Source: Streptomyces sclerotialus (GTDB lineage: Bacteria > Actinomycetota > Actinomycetes > Streptomycetales > Streptomycetaceae). Taken from it: a DNA stretch of 64,000 bases. Under the pieces are notes generated by a model that saw only the letters and a list, made by a program, of their open reading frames with translations, had not been told where the DNA came from and ran no database searches. Each line of letters begins with the position of its first letter. The stretch's first letter is position 1. The DNA is taken from contig NZ_JBFOHP010000002.1 of the NCBI RefSeq assembly GCF_040907265.1, forward strand, positions 806,001 to 870,000, written 5' to 3'. Of the stretch, positions 1 to 9,356 are shown piece by piece. The position numbers and the translations under genes are program-made.

Positions 1-123
1 GCCGCCGGCGACGACGGCCGACTGCGCCAGGGCCTGCGGTCCGCCGGCCACCCCCAGAAAGAGCCCTGTGAGCACGACCAGGCAGCTCGTTCTCACGCTC
101 TTCGCCGTACGAGACCTGCGCAT
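1..123 (-). CDS. Partial secreted protein, N-terminus only
   Basis: An ATG at 123 (minus strand) opens a frame that runs off the left edge of the window. The visible 41 residues look like a signal peptide: a basic start (MRRSRTAKSVR), a hydrophobic core (LVVLTGLFLGVAG) and an Ala-rich end. A strong ribosome binding site (GGGAGGGG) lies just upstream. The mature protein is outside the window, so no function can be given. It is divergent from the SARP gene that starts at 322, with a 198-bp shared upstream region. Confidence 0.6.
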   Translation of the reverse strand, partial: MRRSRTAKSVRTSCLVVLTGLFLGVAGGPQALAQSAVVAGG

Positions 124-321
124 CGGAATTCCCCTCCCGGTGGACCGTCGGCACCGCTGCTGCGGCACGACCGGAACAGTAGGGATGGCTCGTTTTGAAC
201 CCTTGTTGTTCCTGTTTCGTGCGCGGGAGACCCCGTGAAATCGCCACGATATCGAGAGAACAGCGGGATCGACCAGCATCGTCCGGAGATTCTTGCTGTG
301 CATCACGAACGGGGGCTGAAC

Positions 322-2178
322 ATGGAATTCCGGGTGCTCGGGCCGGTCGAAGTACGCCGCGACGGCCGCAGGATCCCGCTCTCCGGAGCGAAGCTGCACA
401 CGGTCCTCGCGGCGCTTCTCCTCGCCCGCGAAGAGGTCGTCTCCGACGAGCGGCTCAGCCAGCTGCTGTGGGGCTGGGCCCCGCCGGCGACCATGAGCGC
501 GCAGATCTACACGTACGTTTCGCGGCTGCGGAAAATACTCGGCGACGAGGTGCGCATCGACCGCCGGCCGCCCGGATATGCCATGTCCGCCGGACATTCC
601 ACGGTGGACGCGACGGAATTCGAAAGACTGGAGCAGGGCGGCCGGGCGGCACTTCTCGAAGGCGACTTCGAAAGAGCGGGTGATCTGCTGCGCGCCGCCC
701 TGAAGCAGTGGAACGGCTTTCCCTTCGCCAATGCCACCGAGTACCTCGCCGACGCCGAGGCCCCGCGCCTGATGGAGGCCCGGGTGGCGGCCCTGGAGCA
801 CCGGATCACGGCCGATCTCGCGCTCGGCAGGCACGAGCAGATCACCATGGAGCTCGCCGGTCTGGTCGCCGAGTTCCCGCTGCGTGAGCGCATCCGCAGC
901 CAGCTCATGACCGCCCTGTACCGCTCCGGGCGGCAGGCCGACGCCATCCACCTCTTCCACCACGGCCGCGAGGTGCTCGCCGAGGAGCTCGGCGTGGACC
1001 CCGGCGAGGAGCTGCAGGCCACGTACCAGGCGCTGCTCGACGGCACGCTCGACCGGCAGCCGCCCGCCGCGGCCGCGCCACGGGACGGCCGGCCGGTGCC
1101 GGAGGCCGCCCGGCGGCACGGCGTACCGGCGATGCTGCCCCCGGACACCGCCGACTTCACCGGCCGGGAGCACGAGCTGGACCTGGTGTGCCGGGCGCTC
1201 GCGCCGGACGACGGCACCGCTGACCGCCCCCGCCGCGTCCTGGTCACCGGGATGGCGGGCCTCGGCAAGACCGCGCTCGCCGTGCACGCGGCCCACCGCT
1301 GCCACCGGGAGTTCCCGGACGGCCAGCTGTTCGCGGACCTGCGGGCCCCCGACGGCTCCCCGCAGCACCCCGGCCGGGTGCTGCGGCATCTGCTGCGCGC
1401 GCTCGACGCGCCGGACGACGGGGCCGGCGCCGACGATCTGGACGAACTGGTCCGCCGCTACCGCGCGCTGACCCGGGGCAGACGGCTGCTGATCCTGCTC
1501 GACAACGCGTCCGGCGCCGCCCAGCTCGGACCGCTGCTGCCCAACTCCCCCGAGCCGACCGTACTGATCACCGGCCGTACCGCGCTGCCCTCGGTGGGCG
1601 GCGCACACACCGTCGCCCTGGACCCCCTGGATTCCCGGTCCGCGCTGGAACTGCTCGCCTCGGCCGCCGGGCCCGACCGGCTGGCGGCGGCGCCCGGCGC
1701 GGCGGCCGCGATCGTGGAGCACTGCGCCGGCCTGCCGCTGGCGCTGCGGATCGCCGGCATCCGCATCGCCGCCCGGCCGCACTACGCGCCGGACCGGCTG
1801 GCCCGGCGCCTCGCGGACCCCGCCGCCCGGCTGCGCGAGCTGCACTCGGGCGAACTGGACGTGCACACCGCGCTGCAGGCGTCCTGGCGAGTGCTGGAGA
1901 CCGAGGTGCGGGAGGCCTTCCCCGCGCTCGCCGCGCTGGGCTCCGAGCCGTTCCCCGCGCGGGAGGCCGCCCGCTCGCTGGCGGTGCCGGAGGCGGACGC
2001 CGAACGGCTGCTGGAAGCGCTCGCCGACGCGGCACTGCTGGAGGTCAGCGGCGCCGACGAGTGGGGGCAGCCCTGCTACCTGTTCCACCCCCTGGTGCGG
2101 CTGTTCGCCCTCTCGCTGCCGGACCGGCCGACGCCCCCGGTGCGGATGCCCGCCTCCCGGCACGTAACCGGCGGCTAA
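322..2178 (+). CDS. Large SARP-family regulator with NB-ARC ATPase domain (AfsR-like, no TPR)
   Basis: Predicted cytoplasmic transcription activator of the adjacent NRPS genes. The 618-residue protein has an OmpR-type winged helix (about 5-95), a bacterial transcription activation domain (about 100-250) and an NB-ARC ATPase (about 280-560) with a Walker A motif GMAGLGKT (Lys316) and a Walker B LLILLDN (Asp394). AfsR itself is about 990 residues and ends in TPRs; this protein stops soon after the ATPase domain, so it is an intermediate-size SARP. I chose the ATG at 322 because MEFRVLGPVEV is the usual SARP N-terminus; an in-frame upstream start would add 29 unrelated residues. Only 78 bp separate it from the NRPS operon, so cotranscription is possible. 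The family is clear; cluster specificity is inferred from position. Confidence 0.9.
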   Translation: MEFRVLGPVEVRRDGRRIPLSGAKLHTVLAALLLAREEVVSDERLSQLLWGWAPPATMSAQIYTYVSRLRKILGDEVRIDRRPPGYAMSAGHSTVDATEFERLEQGGRAALLEGDFERAGDLLRAALKQWNGFPFANATEYLADAEAPRLMEARVAALEHRITADLALGRHEQITMELAGLVAEFPLRERIRSQLMTALYRSGRQADAIHLFHHGREVLAEELGVDPGEELQATYQALLDGTLDRQPPAAAAPRDGRPVPEAARRHGVPAMLPPDTADFTGREHELDLVCRALAPDDGTADRPRRVLVTGMAGLGKTALAVHAAHRCHREFPDGQLFADLRAPDGSPQHPGRVLRHLLRALDAPDDGAGADDLDELVRRYRALTRGRRLLILLDNASGAAQLGPLLPNSPEPTVLITGRTALPSVGGAHTVALDPLDSRSALELLASAAGPDRLAAAPGAAAAIVEHCAGLPLALRIAGIRIAARPHYAPDRLARRLADPAARLRELHSGELDVHTALQASWRVLETEVREAFPALAALGSEPFPAREAARSLAVPEADAERLLEALADAALLEVSGADEWGQPCYLFHPLVRLFALSLPDRPTPPVRMPASRHVTGG

Positions 2179-2256
2179 CCGGCGGCTCCTAGCCTCGCCG
2201 CGCCCGCCGCCATGCCGCTTCGGACCGGACCCCTTATCAGTGAGTGGAGTTGGACC

Positions 2257-5200
2257 ATGACCGACCTCTTGCACACCCGTACGGACAGTGCCGCGCCCTT
2301 CCCCATGACCGAGACGCAGCAGGCGCTGATGATCGGGCGGGGCGAGGGAGTGGAGCTCGGCAGCATCGGCTGCTACGGCTACTTCGAGTGGGAGCGCGCC
2401 GGTCTCGACCCGGAGCGCCTCGCCACCGCCTGGCGCCGGGTGGTCGCCCGGCACGACATGCTCCGCGCGGTCGGCAGCCCGGACGGCACCCAGCACGTGC
2501 CGGCCGACCCGCCGCCGTACGACATCCCGGTCCTGGACCTGCGCGCGCTCACGCCGGACGCGGCCGACGAGCGGCTCGCCGCGCTGCGTGCCGAGATGAG
2601 CCACGTGGTCTTCCCGGTGGGCAGCTGGCCGCTGTTCGACCTGCGGATCATCCTGCTGCCCGGTGCGGGGAACCGCGGCCGGGTGCACCTGGGCATCGAC
2701 CTCCAGGTGCTGGACGCCTCCAGCGCCTTCCAGGTGCTCTTCCCCGACCTGATCGAGCTGTACGAGGCCCCGGAAGCGGAGCTGCCCGCTCCCGGCATCT
2801 CGTTCGCCGAGTACGCCCGCTGGCGTGCCGAGGCGCTGCCGCACACCGACGCCTTCCGGACCGCCCGCGAGTACTGGCTGGCGCGCGTCCCTGACCTGCC
2901 GCCCGCGCCGTCCCTGCCACAGGGCGGCGGCCAGGAGGACGGCGGGGTCCGCTTCGACCGGCGCGAGCACCGCCTCTCCCCCGCCGACCGGCAGCGGTTC
3001 GCGGAGCGCGCAGCGGAGGCCGGGCTGACACCGTCCGTGCTGCTCACCGCCGCCTTCGCCGAGGTGATCCGGTGCTGGTCGGAGGAGCGGGACTTCACCC
3101 TCAACTACCCCGTCTTCCGGCGCCCGCCGGTGCACGAGGAGATCGGCGGAGTACTCGGCGACTTCACCAACGCCGTGCTGCTGGCCGCCGACGGCTCGGG
3201 CGAGACCTTCCTCGACCGGGCCCACGCGCTCCGCGATCAGCTGGCCCGGGACCTGGAACACGACGCGTTCAACGGCGTACGCGTACTGCGTGAGCTGACC
3301 CGGCAGCACGGCACGGGCGCGCGGTCCGCCATGCCCGTCGTCGTCACCAGCCTGCTCGACTACCCGGTGCGCCGCCCGGTGACCGACCTCGGCGAAGAGG
3401 TCTACTCGATCTCACAGACCCCGCAGGTCTCCCTGGACGTCCAGCTCCGCGAGCTGGCCGGCGAACTGCGGGTCATCTGGGACTTCGTCGACGGCGCGTT
3501 CGCGCCCGGCTTCGTCGACGCCGCTTTCGAGGCGTACGTCTCCCTGCTCCAGCGGCTCGTCGAGGACCCGGACAGCCTGCGCGCCAAGCGCTTCGACCTG
3601 GTCCCGCCGGCCGAGCGGGAGCTGCGCCGCCAGGTCAACGACACGGCCGCCCAGATCCCGTACGTCACGCTGCACGAGCTCTTCGCCGAGCAGGCGGCGC
3701 GCACGCCCGACGCCGAGGCGGTCGTGGCGGCCGGCCGCCGGCTGACGTACGCGGAACTGGCCGCCTACGCCTGGCGGATCGCCCGTACCCTGCGCTCCCA
3801 CGGTGCCGCGCCGGGCGAGCTGGTCGCCGTGGTCATGGAGAAGGGCTGGGAGCAGTACGCGGCGGTGTACGGCATCCTCGCGGCCGGCGCCGCCTACCTG
3901 CCGCTGGACCCGTCCGTGCCGCCGGAGCGGCTGCGCCGGCTGCTCGCCGAGGGCAAGGTCGACAAGATCCTCACCCAGTCGCGGCTGGAGACCCGGATCG
4001 GCTGGCCGCCGAGCGCCCACCGCTACCGGGTGGACCTGGACTTCGAGATCGGCAGCGCCGAGCGTCCCGACACCGCGCAGACCCCGGCGGACCTGGCGTA
4101 CACCATCTTCACCTCCGGCTCGACCGGTGAGCCCAAGGGGGTGATGGTCGACCACATCGGTGTGGTCAACCTGATCCGCGACGTGGCCGCGCGCTTCGAG
4201 GTCACCGCGGCCGACCGGCTCCTGGCCATCTCCGGGCTGCACTTCGACGCCTCGGTCTACGACGTGTTCGGGGTGCTGACGCAGGGCGGCACCGTCGTGG
4301 TCCCGCCGCCGTTCGAGCACGCCGAACCGGACGTCTGGGCCGACCTGGTGGCCGCCGAGCGGGTCACCCTGTGGAACTCCGTGCCGGTCCTGATGGAGCT
4401 GCTGGTCGGCGAGGCCGAGGTGCGGGAGCGGCGCGGCGGCGGCCGGCCGCTGGAGTCGCTGCGGCTGTCCGTGCTCTCCGGCGACTGGATCCCGCTGACG
4501 CTGCCGGACCGGCTGCGCGCGCAGAGCCCGGGGATCCAGGTGGTCGGCTCCGGCGGCCCGACGGAGACGATCTGCTGGTCGCTGTTCCAGCCGATCGGCG
4601 CGGTCGACCCGTCCTGGACGAGCATCCCGTACGGCAAGCCGATCACCAACCAGCGGTACTACGTCGTCGACGGCGGGGCGTACGAGCGGCCGCTCGGCGT
4701 CGTCGGCGAGATGGCGGTGGCCAGCGACGTGGGCCTGGCGCTCGGCTACTGGAACGACGCGGAGCGCACCGGCAGCCGCTTCGTCCACCTGCCCGAGACC
4801 GGTGAACGCGCCTATCTGACCGGCGATCTGGGCCGCTACCTGCCGGACGGCAGCATCGAGATCCTGGGCCGGGACGACTTCCAGGTGAAGGTGCAGGGCC
4901 ACCGCATCGAGCTGGGCGAGATCGAGGCGGTGCTGCGCCGGGACGAGCGCGTCGAGGCGGCCGTGGTGGTGGCCCCGGCCAGCGCCCACGGCGTCCGCCG
5001 GCTGCACGCGTTCGTGGTGGCCGAGGGCCCGGAGGCAGCGGATCCCGTGCTGGCCCGGCTCGCCGAACAGCTGCCCTCGTACATGGTGCCGTCCGCGCTC
5101 ACCGTGCTCGACCGGCTGCCGCTCACCCGCAACGGCAAGGTGGACCGGCTGCGGCTCGCCACCGAGGCCGGGCAGCAGCAGCCCGCCGGGAACGCCGCGG

Positions 5201-5562
5201 CACCGGACGGGGACGAGGCGCCCAGCAGCCCGCTGGAGCTGGTGCTCTGCGCGGCCGTCGCCGACATCCTCGGCCTGGACCGGGTGTCGCCGGACGACAA
5301 CTTCTTCAAGCTGGGCGGCGATTCGCTCAGCGGCACCCGGCTCGCCGGTCTGCTCCAGGACCTGCTGGGCGTGCCGGTGCCGGTCAAGACCGTGTTCGGG
5401 AACCCGCTGCTCCGCGAGCTGGCCGCGAAGACCGCGGCGGACGAGCGGCACGGCGCGGACGCCGTCGCGGCCGCCGAGGCGCTGAGCGCGCTGGAGCCGG
5501 ACGACGCGGACGCCGCCGGCGCCACGGACACCACGGACGAGTCCGAGAAGGGACAGTCATGA
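2257..5562 (+). CDS. NRPS tridomain Cy-A-T (oxazoline-forming module)
   Basis: The 1101-residue single module has a heterocyclization domain (about 12-445), an adenylation domain (about 470-965) and a carrier domain (about 985-1060; LGGDS, phosphopantetheine Ser1023). The Cy assignment rests on the DxxxxDxxS motif (Asp148, Asp153, Ser156) in place of HHxxxDG. Such domains condense and cyclise Ser, Thr or Cys residues. The A domain has an intact core (FTSGSTGEPKG) and keeps Asp235 in FDASVYDVF; by hand I read the specificity positions as roughly D-A-Y-N-V-S-S-C, which I cannot assign. From memory the FmoA3 tridomain of JBIR-34/-35 biosynthesis has the same order and uses alpha-methyl-L-serine, and the next gene is an SHMT homologue. 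The ATG at 2257 has a GGAG site; an earlier ATG at 2212 adds a tail with no homology. The stop overlaps the next start (ATGA). Confidence 0.93.
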   Translation: MTDLLHTRTDSAAPFPMTETQQALMIGRGEGVELGSIGCYGYFEWERAGLDPERLATAWRRVVARHDMLRAVGSPDGTQHVPADPPPYDIPVLDLRALTPDAADERLAALRAEMSHVVFPVGSWPLFDLRIILLPGAGNRGRVHLGIDLQVLDASSAFQVLFPDLIELYEAPEAELPAPGISFAEYARWRAEALPHTDAFRTAREYWLARVPDLPPAPSLPQGGGQEDGGVRFDRREHRLSPADRQRFAERAAEAGLTPSVLLTAAFAEVIRCWSEERDFTLNYPVFRRPPVHEEIGGVLGDFTNAVLLAADGSGETFLDRAHALRDQLARDLEHDAFNGVRVLRELTRQHGTGARSAMPVVVTSLLDYPVRRPVTDLGEEVYSISQTPQVSLDVQLRELAGELRVIWDFVDGAFAPGFVDAAFEAYVSLLQRLVEDPDSLRAKRFDLVPPAERELRRQVNDTAAQIPYVTLHELFAEQAARTPDAEAVVAAGRRLTYAELAAYAWRIARTLRSHGAAPGELVAVVMEKGWEQYAAVYGILAAGAAYLPLDPSVPPERLRRLLAEGKVDKILTQSRLETRIGWPPSAHRYRVDLDFEIGSAERPDTAQTPADLAYTIFTSGSTGEPKGVMVDHIGVVNLIRDVAARFEVTAADRLLAISGLHFDASVYDVFGVLTQGGTVVVPPPFEHAEPDVWADLVAAERVTLWNSVPVLMELLVGEAEVRERRGGGRPLESLRLSVLSGDWIPLTLPDRLRAQSPGIQVVGSGGPTETICWSLFQPIGAVDPSWTSIPYGKPITNQRYYVVDGGAYERPLGVVGEMAVASDVGLALGYWNDAERTGSRFVHLPETGERAYLTGDLGRYLPDGSIEILGRDDFQVKVQGHRIELGEIEAVLRRDERVEAAVVVAPASAHGVRRLHAFVVAEGPEAADPVLARLAEQLPSYMVPSALTVLDRLPLTRNGKVDRLRLATEAGQQQPAGNAAAPDGDEAPSSPLELVLCAAVADILGLDRVSPDDNFFKLGGDSLSGTRLAGLLQDLLGVPVPVKTVFGNPLLRELAAKTAADERHGADAVAAAEALSALEPDDADAAGATDTTDESEKGQS

Positions 5563-6956
5563 GCCTCACCCTGCCCACGCCCGTCGCGGAGCCCGTCGAG
5601 GCCGCCGCGGCGCCCGTCGCGGGGCCGGCGACCGGCCCCGACCTGGTCGCGTTCGCCGGCCGGGCCGCGGCCGGGCTCCGGGAGGCGGACCCCGCGCTGT
5701 ACGCGCTGCTGAGCCGGGAGTCGGCCCGCCAGAACGACACCCTGATGATGGTCGCGGCCTCCAGCGTGGCCGACCCCTCCGTACTCGCCTGCGGCGGCAG
5801 CGCGCTCGGCAATCTGACCGCCGAGGGGTTCCCCGGCGCCCGTTACCACGCGGGGTGCGGGGTGGCCGACGAGATCGAGCGGCTCGCGATCGACCGGGCG
5901 TGCGCGGCCTTCGGCGCGCGGGACGCGATCGTGCAGCCGCACTCCGGCTCCTCGGCGAACCTCGCCGTCATCACCGCACTGCTGAGCCCGGGTGACACCC
6001 TGCTCGGCCTCGACCTCGACTGCGGCGGCCACCTCACCCATGGCTCCCCCGCCTCGGTGACCGGCCGCTACTACCGGGCCAAGGGCTACCGGGTGACCCC
6101 GGACGGCTTCCTCGACTACGACCGGATCCGCGAACTGGCCCTCGCCCACCGGCCCAAGCTGATCGTCTGCGGCGCGAGCGCGTACCCGCGGAGCATCGAC
6201 TTCGCCCGCTTCCGGGAGATCGCGGACGAGGCCAACGCCTATCTGCTCGCCGACATCTCGCACATCGCCGGGCTGGTGGCGGCCGGGCTGCACCCCAGCC
6301 CCGTCGACCACGCCCATGTGACGACGACCAGTACGTACAAGCAGCTCTACGGTCCGCGCGGTGGTCTGATCCTGCTGGGCCGCGACGCCCGGATGCCGGG
6401 GCCCGAGCGCGGCACCCTCGCCGCGACCCTGCGCCGGGCCGTGTTCCCCTTCACCCAGGGCACGCCCGATCTGGCGTCGGTGGCGGCGAAGGCCCGTGCG
6501 CTGGACTTCGTGGCGGGCCCCGGCTTCGCCGAACTGGCCAAGCGGCTGGCGGACGGTGCCCAGGCCGTCGCCGAGCGGCTGGCCGAGCGCGGGCTGCGCC
6601 TGGTCACCGGCGGCACCGACACCCACATGGTGCTGCTCGACCTGCGCGGCACCGGAGTGACCGGCGATGTCGCCGAAGGGGCCCTGGAGTCCTGCGGGAT
6701 CGTCGTCAACCGCAACCGGGTACCGGGGGACACCACCCCCGCCCGTGTGACGGGCGGACTGCGGCTGGGCAGCAACACGCTGGCCGCCCGCGGGATGGAC
6801 AGGACCGCGGCCGCCGAGTGCGCCGACCTGGTCGCCGACGTCCTCGACGCGCTGCGCGCGCACGGCGGCGCGCTGCCGGACGCGGTGCGCGACCGGGTCC
6901 GCGACCGGGTGTCCGCGCTGTGCGCCCGCCATCCCCTGCCGGGGTACCTCTCGTGA
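5559..6956 (+). CDS. SHMT-like PLP enzyme, candidate alpha-methylserine synthase
   Basis: Fold-type I PLP enzyme of the serine hydroxymethyltransferase family, 465 residues. The PLP lysine is Lys261 in the TTSTYKQLYGPRGG motif (TTTTHKTLRGPRGG in housekeeping enzymes), and VQPHSGSSAN and TAEGFPG are recognisable. Housekeeping SHMTs carry S-E-N in the catalytic/folate region (IASENF); here the matching stretch reads VAASSV, so the catalytic Glu is lost, and the Tyr pair of RYYGG is RYHAG. This argues for a changed reaction. FmoH, an SHMT homologue of the JBIR-34/-35 pathway, is known to make alpha-methyl-L-serine from D-alanine; I infer the same job because the gene overlaps the Cy-A-T NRPS gene by ATGA. 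A C1 donor (methylene-tetrahydrofolate or formaldehyde) would be needed. Housekeeping glycine/serine exchange is unlikely. Confidence 0.85.
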   Translation: MSLTLPTPVAEPVEAAAAPVAGPATGPDLVAFAGRAAAGLREADPALYALLSRESARQNDTLMMVAASSVADPSVLACGGSALGNLTAEGFPGARYHAGCGVADEIERLAIDRACAAFGARDAIVQPHSGSSANLAVITALLSPGDTLLGLDLDCGGHLTHGSPASVTGRYYRAKGYRVTPDGFLDYDRIRELALAHRPKLIVCGASAYPRSIDFARFREIADEANAYLLADISHIAGLVAAGLHPSPVDHAHVTTTSTYKQLYGPRGGLILLGRDARMPGPERGTLAATLRRAVFPFTQGTPDLASVAAKARALDFVAGPGFAELAKRLADGAQAVAERLAERGLRLVTGGTDTHMVLLDLRGTGVTGDVAEGALESCGIVVNRNRVPGDTTPARVTGGLRLGSNTLAARGMDRTAAAECADLVADVLDALRAHGGALPDAVRDRVRDRVSALCARHPLPGYLS

Positions 6957-7642
6957 CCTTCACCGGATTTCCGCCCGGCGCGCTGCGCCTGTACGCGGAC
7001 CTCGCTGCCGACAACACCAAGGAGGCGTGGCGGCTGCGCCACCGCGAGGTGTACGAGCGGGACGTGCGGGCGCCGATGGACGCGCTGGCCGGCGAGCTCA
7101 CCGAGGTTTTCGGTGAGCTCGCCGGGCCGGACGGGGTGCGGGTGCTCGGCCCCGTCCGCGACACCCGGATGTCGCACGACAAGTCCCCGTACAAGACCTA
7201 CCAGGGCGCGTACCTGGACGTGCTGCCCTGTCTCGGGTTCTGGGTGCATCTGGACCGGGAGGGGCTGTACGTCTCCGGGCGGTACTACCCGTACGCCGGT
7301 GCCGAGGTCGCCCGGTACCGCGCCGCCGTCGACGATCCGCACAGTGGCGGTGAACTGGCCGCGATCACGGCGGAGTTGGCGGCACGGGGTTTCACGATCG
7401 GCGGTGACCGGCTGAAGTCCCGGCCGCGCGGGGTCCCGGCGGACCACCCGCGCCTGGGTCTCCTCCGGCACCGCAAGATCGATGCCGGGCGCCGCTACGG
7501 CCCGGGGCCCGACGTCCACACGGCCCGCGCCGGGGAGCTGGTCCGCGAGACCTGGCAGCTGGTCCGTCCGCTGCTGGACTGGGTGGTGGACCACAAGCTC
7601 ACCCCGGAGCCCCGCGACCGAGGAGCTGACGCGCCGTCATGA
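6953..7642 (+). CDS. DUF2461 family protein
   Basis: The 229-residue protein starts at a GTG that overlaps the previous stop (GTGA), and its own stop overlaps the next ATG. It matches the DUF2461/TIGR02453 family by features such as FTGFPPGAL near the start, the NTKEAWRLRHREVYERDV region (usually N-x-K-x-W-F-x-x-x-R-x-x-Y) and a basic SHDKSPYKTYQGAYL stretch. The biochemical function of the family is unknown to me. No signal peptide or membrane segment is visible. Its place inside a chain of translationally coupled biosynthetic genes suggests a pathway role or a passenger role, which sequence alone cannot settle. Confidence 0.8.
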   Translation: MTFTGFPPGALRLYADLAADNTKEAWRLRHREVYERDVRAPMDALAGELTEVFGELAGPDGVRVLGPVRDTRMSHDKSPYKTYQGAYLDVLPCLGFWVHLDREGLYVSGRYYPYAGAEVARYRAAVDDPHSGGELAAITAELAARGFTIGGDRLKSRPRGVPADHPRLGLLRHRKIDAGRRYGPGPDVHTARAGELVRETWQLVRPLLDWVVDHKLTPEPRDRGADAPS

Positions 7643-8733
7643 CCACCGAGACCGTCGATCTGCGCAGCGACACGGTGACCCGGCCGACCGCGGGGATGCG
7701 CGCGGCGATGGCGTCCGCCGAGGTCGGGGACGCCCTGTTCGGCGAAGATCCCACCGTACGCGCGCTGGAGGAGCGGCTGGCCGGCATGTTCGGCTTCTCC
7801 GGCGCGCTGTTCGTGCCCTCCGGCGTGATGGCCAACCAGATCGGGCTGCGGCTGCTGGCCGGCCCCGGTGAGGAGCTGGTGTGCGACGCCGAGGCGCACA
7901 TCCTGGCGCACGAGGAGGCCGCGCCCGCCCGGTACGGCGGGATCCAGACGCGCACCGTGTCGGCCGGGCGCGGCCTGGTCACCGCCGAGGCGCTGGCCGG
8001 GGCCCTGCGGGCCGGGAACGCGTACACGCTCGGCACCCGCGCGGTGGAGGTGGAGCAGACGCACACCCGCGCGGGCGGCACGGTCCAGCCGCTGGAGACG
8101 CTGCGCGCGGTACGGAAACTGACCGCTGAGGCGGGCGTCGCCGTGCACATCGACGGGGCGCGGATCTGGAACGCCGGGGCCGCGACCAGGACGCCGTGGG
8201 CCGAGTACGGGGCGCCGGTCGCCGACTCGCTCTCGGTGTGCCTCTCGAAGGGGCTCGGCGCGCCGGTCGGCTCGGTGCTGCTGCTCCCCGCCGAACAACT
8301 CTCCCGCGCACGGAAGTTGGCGCACGGACTGGGCGGCGGGATGCGGCAGTCGGGCATCCTGGCGGCCGCGGGGCTGTACGCCCTGGACCACCATGTGGCG
8401 CGGCTCGCCGAGGACCACGAGAACGCCGCGCTGCTGGCGGCGGGGCTGCGGGACGCGGGGTTCGCCGTGCGCCCGCCGGAGACCAACATCGTCCTCGTCG
8501 AGGCGCCCGGCGCCGGGGACGTCGTGGCACGGGCGGCCCGGGAGGGGGTGCTGGTGACCGCGCCCGGTCCCGGAACGGTCCGGCTGGTCACCCATCTGGA
8601 CGCAGGACGACAGGCGTGCCGACGGGCCGTCGGGGTCCTGGTGACGGCGCTGCGAGAGGCCGGAACCGGGGCGCGGCGGAGCGCGGACACGGAACACACG
8701 GCGACAGCGGAAGAGAGCACAGAAGCAGCATGA
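7639..8733 (+). CDS. L-threonine-aldolase-type PLP enzyme, predicted beta-hydroxytryptophan retro-aldolase
   Basis: The 364-residue protein is a low-specificity threonine/beta-hydroxy-amino-acid aldolase. It opens with the family signature DLRSDTVTRPT, has the GDALFGEDPTV motif and a PLP lysine at about Lys204 in CLSKGLGAPVGS. The family splits L-threonine into glycine and acetaldehyde, and aryl beta-hydroxy amino acids into glycine and an aryl aldehyde. In this cluster a halogenase, an A-T/P450 hydroxylation cassette and an aldehyde dehydrogenase are present, so the likely substrate is (chloro)-beta-hydroxytryptophan, giving an indole-3-carbaldehyde. The opposite, synthetic direction is possible. 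It overlaps its neighbours by ATGA at both ends. A plain catabolic threonine aldolase is the main alternative. Confidence 0.9.
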   Translation: MTTETVDLRSDTVTRPTAGMRAAMASAEVGDALFGEDPTVRALEERLAGMFGFSGALFVPSGVMANQIGLRLLAGPGEELVCDAEAHILAHEEAAPARYGGIQTRTVSAGRGLVTAEALAGALRAGNAYTLGTRAVEVEQTHTRAGGTVQPLETLRAVRKLTAEAGVAVHIDGARIWNAGAATRTPWAEYGAPVADSLSVCLSKGLGAPVGSVLLLPAEQLSRARKLAHGLGGGMRQSGILAAAGLYALDHHVARLAEDHENAALLAAGLRDAGFAVRPPETNIVLVEAPGAGDVVARAAREGVLVTAPGPGTVRLVTHLDAGRQACRRAVGVLVTALREAGTGARRSADTEHTATAEESTEAA

Positions 8734-9311
8734 GTGTAGAAGTACGTCCCGCCACGAAAGAGCGCTGGGACGATCTCCAGGCCGTACTGCAACCGAAGAA
8801 GAGCGCGCACACGTGCTGGTGCATGGCCTGGCGGCTGACCACCGGCGACTACGGGCGGATGTCGGCGGACCAGCGGGGCGAGCACCTGCGCACCCTGGTG
8901 GAGGCCGCCGACCCGCCGCCCGGCGTACTGGGGTACGTGGGAGGCGAGGTGGCCGGCTGGTGCAACGTGGCACCGCGGAAGGAGCTGGACCGGCTCACCT
9001 CCTCCAAGACGATCACTCCGGTGGACGAGGTACCGGTGTGGTCGGTGACCTGCTTCGTCGTACGCAAGGAGTTCCGCGGCAAGGGCGTGGCGTCGGCCCT
9101 GCTGGAAGGTGCCGTCGAGCACGCCAGGGCGCACGGCGCTCCGGCCGTCGAGGGTTACCCGGTGGATCCTGAGGGCGGCCGGGTGAACCCGACGCTCGCG
9201 TACGTCGGGACGATGGAGATGTTCGAGCGGGCGGGCTTCCGGCGGGTGAAGCGGACCGAGGCCAAGAGCGACAAGCGGTACCGCTGGGTGCTCCGCCGCG
9301 ACCTGGACTGA
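8730..9311 (+). CDS. GNAT-family N-acetyltransferase
   Basis: The 193-residue protein has a GNAT fold signature: the acetyl-CoA binding motif in VRKEFRGKGVASALL (about residues 110-125) and the C-terminal helix FERAGFRRVKR. An N-terminal HTCWCMAW segment is typical of a YoaP/GNAT subgroup often annotated simply as acetyltransferase. It is the last gene of the plus-strand operon and overlaps the aldolase gene by ATGA. It could acetylate a pathway intermediate, the product (self-protection) or an unrelated amine; the sequence does not say which. Confidence 0.85.
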   Translation: MSVEVRPATKERWDDLQAVLQPKKSAHTCWCMAWRLTTGDYGRMSADQRGEHLRTLVEAADPPPGVLGYVGGEVAGWCNVAPRKELDRLTSSKTITPVDEVPVWSVTCFVVRKEFRGKGVASALLEGAVEHARAHGAPAVEGYPVDPEGGRVNPTLAYVGTMEMFERAGFRRVKRTEAKSDKRYRWVLRRDLD

Positions 9312-9356
9312 CGGGCCGGCGCCGGGCGTCGGGCCGGTTCCGGCGCCCGGTCCGGA

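Noticed and set aside
195..683. Short plus-strand frame overlapping the SARP start in another frame
   Set aside because: It is out of frame with the conserved SARP N-terminus and is Arg/Pro-rich only.
3412..6932. Long minus-strand frames (3412-5451 and 4836-6932) opposite the Cy-A-T and SHMT genes
   Set aside because: Antisense shadows; no domain motif and no plausible promoter or ribosome site.
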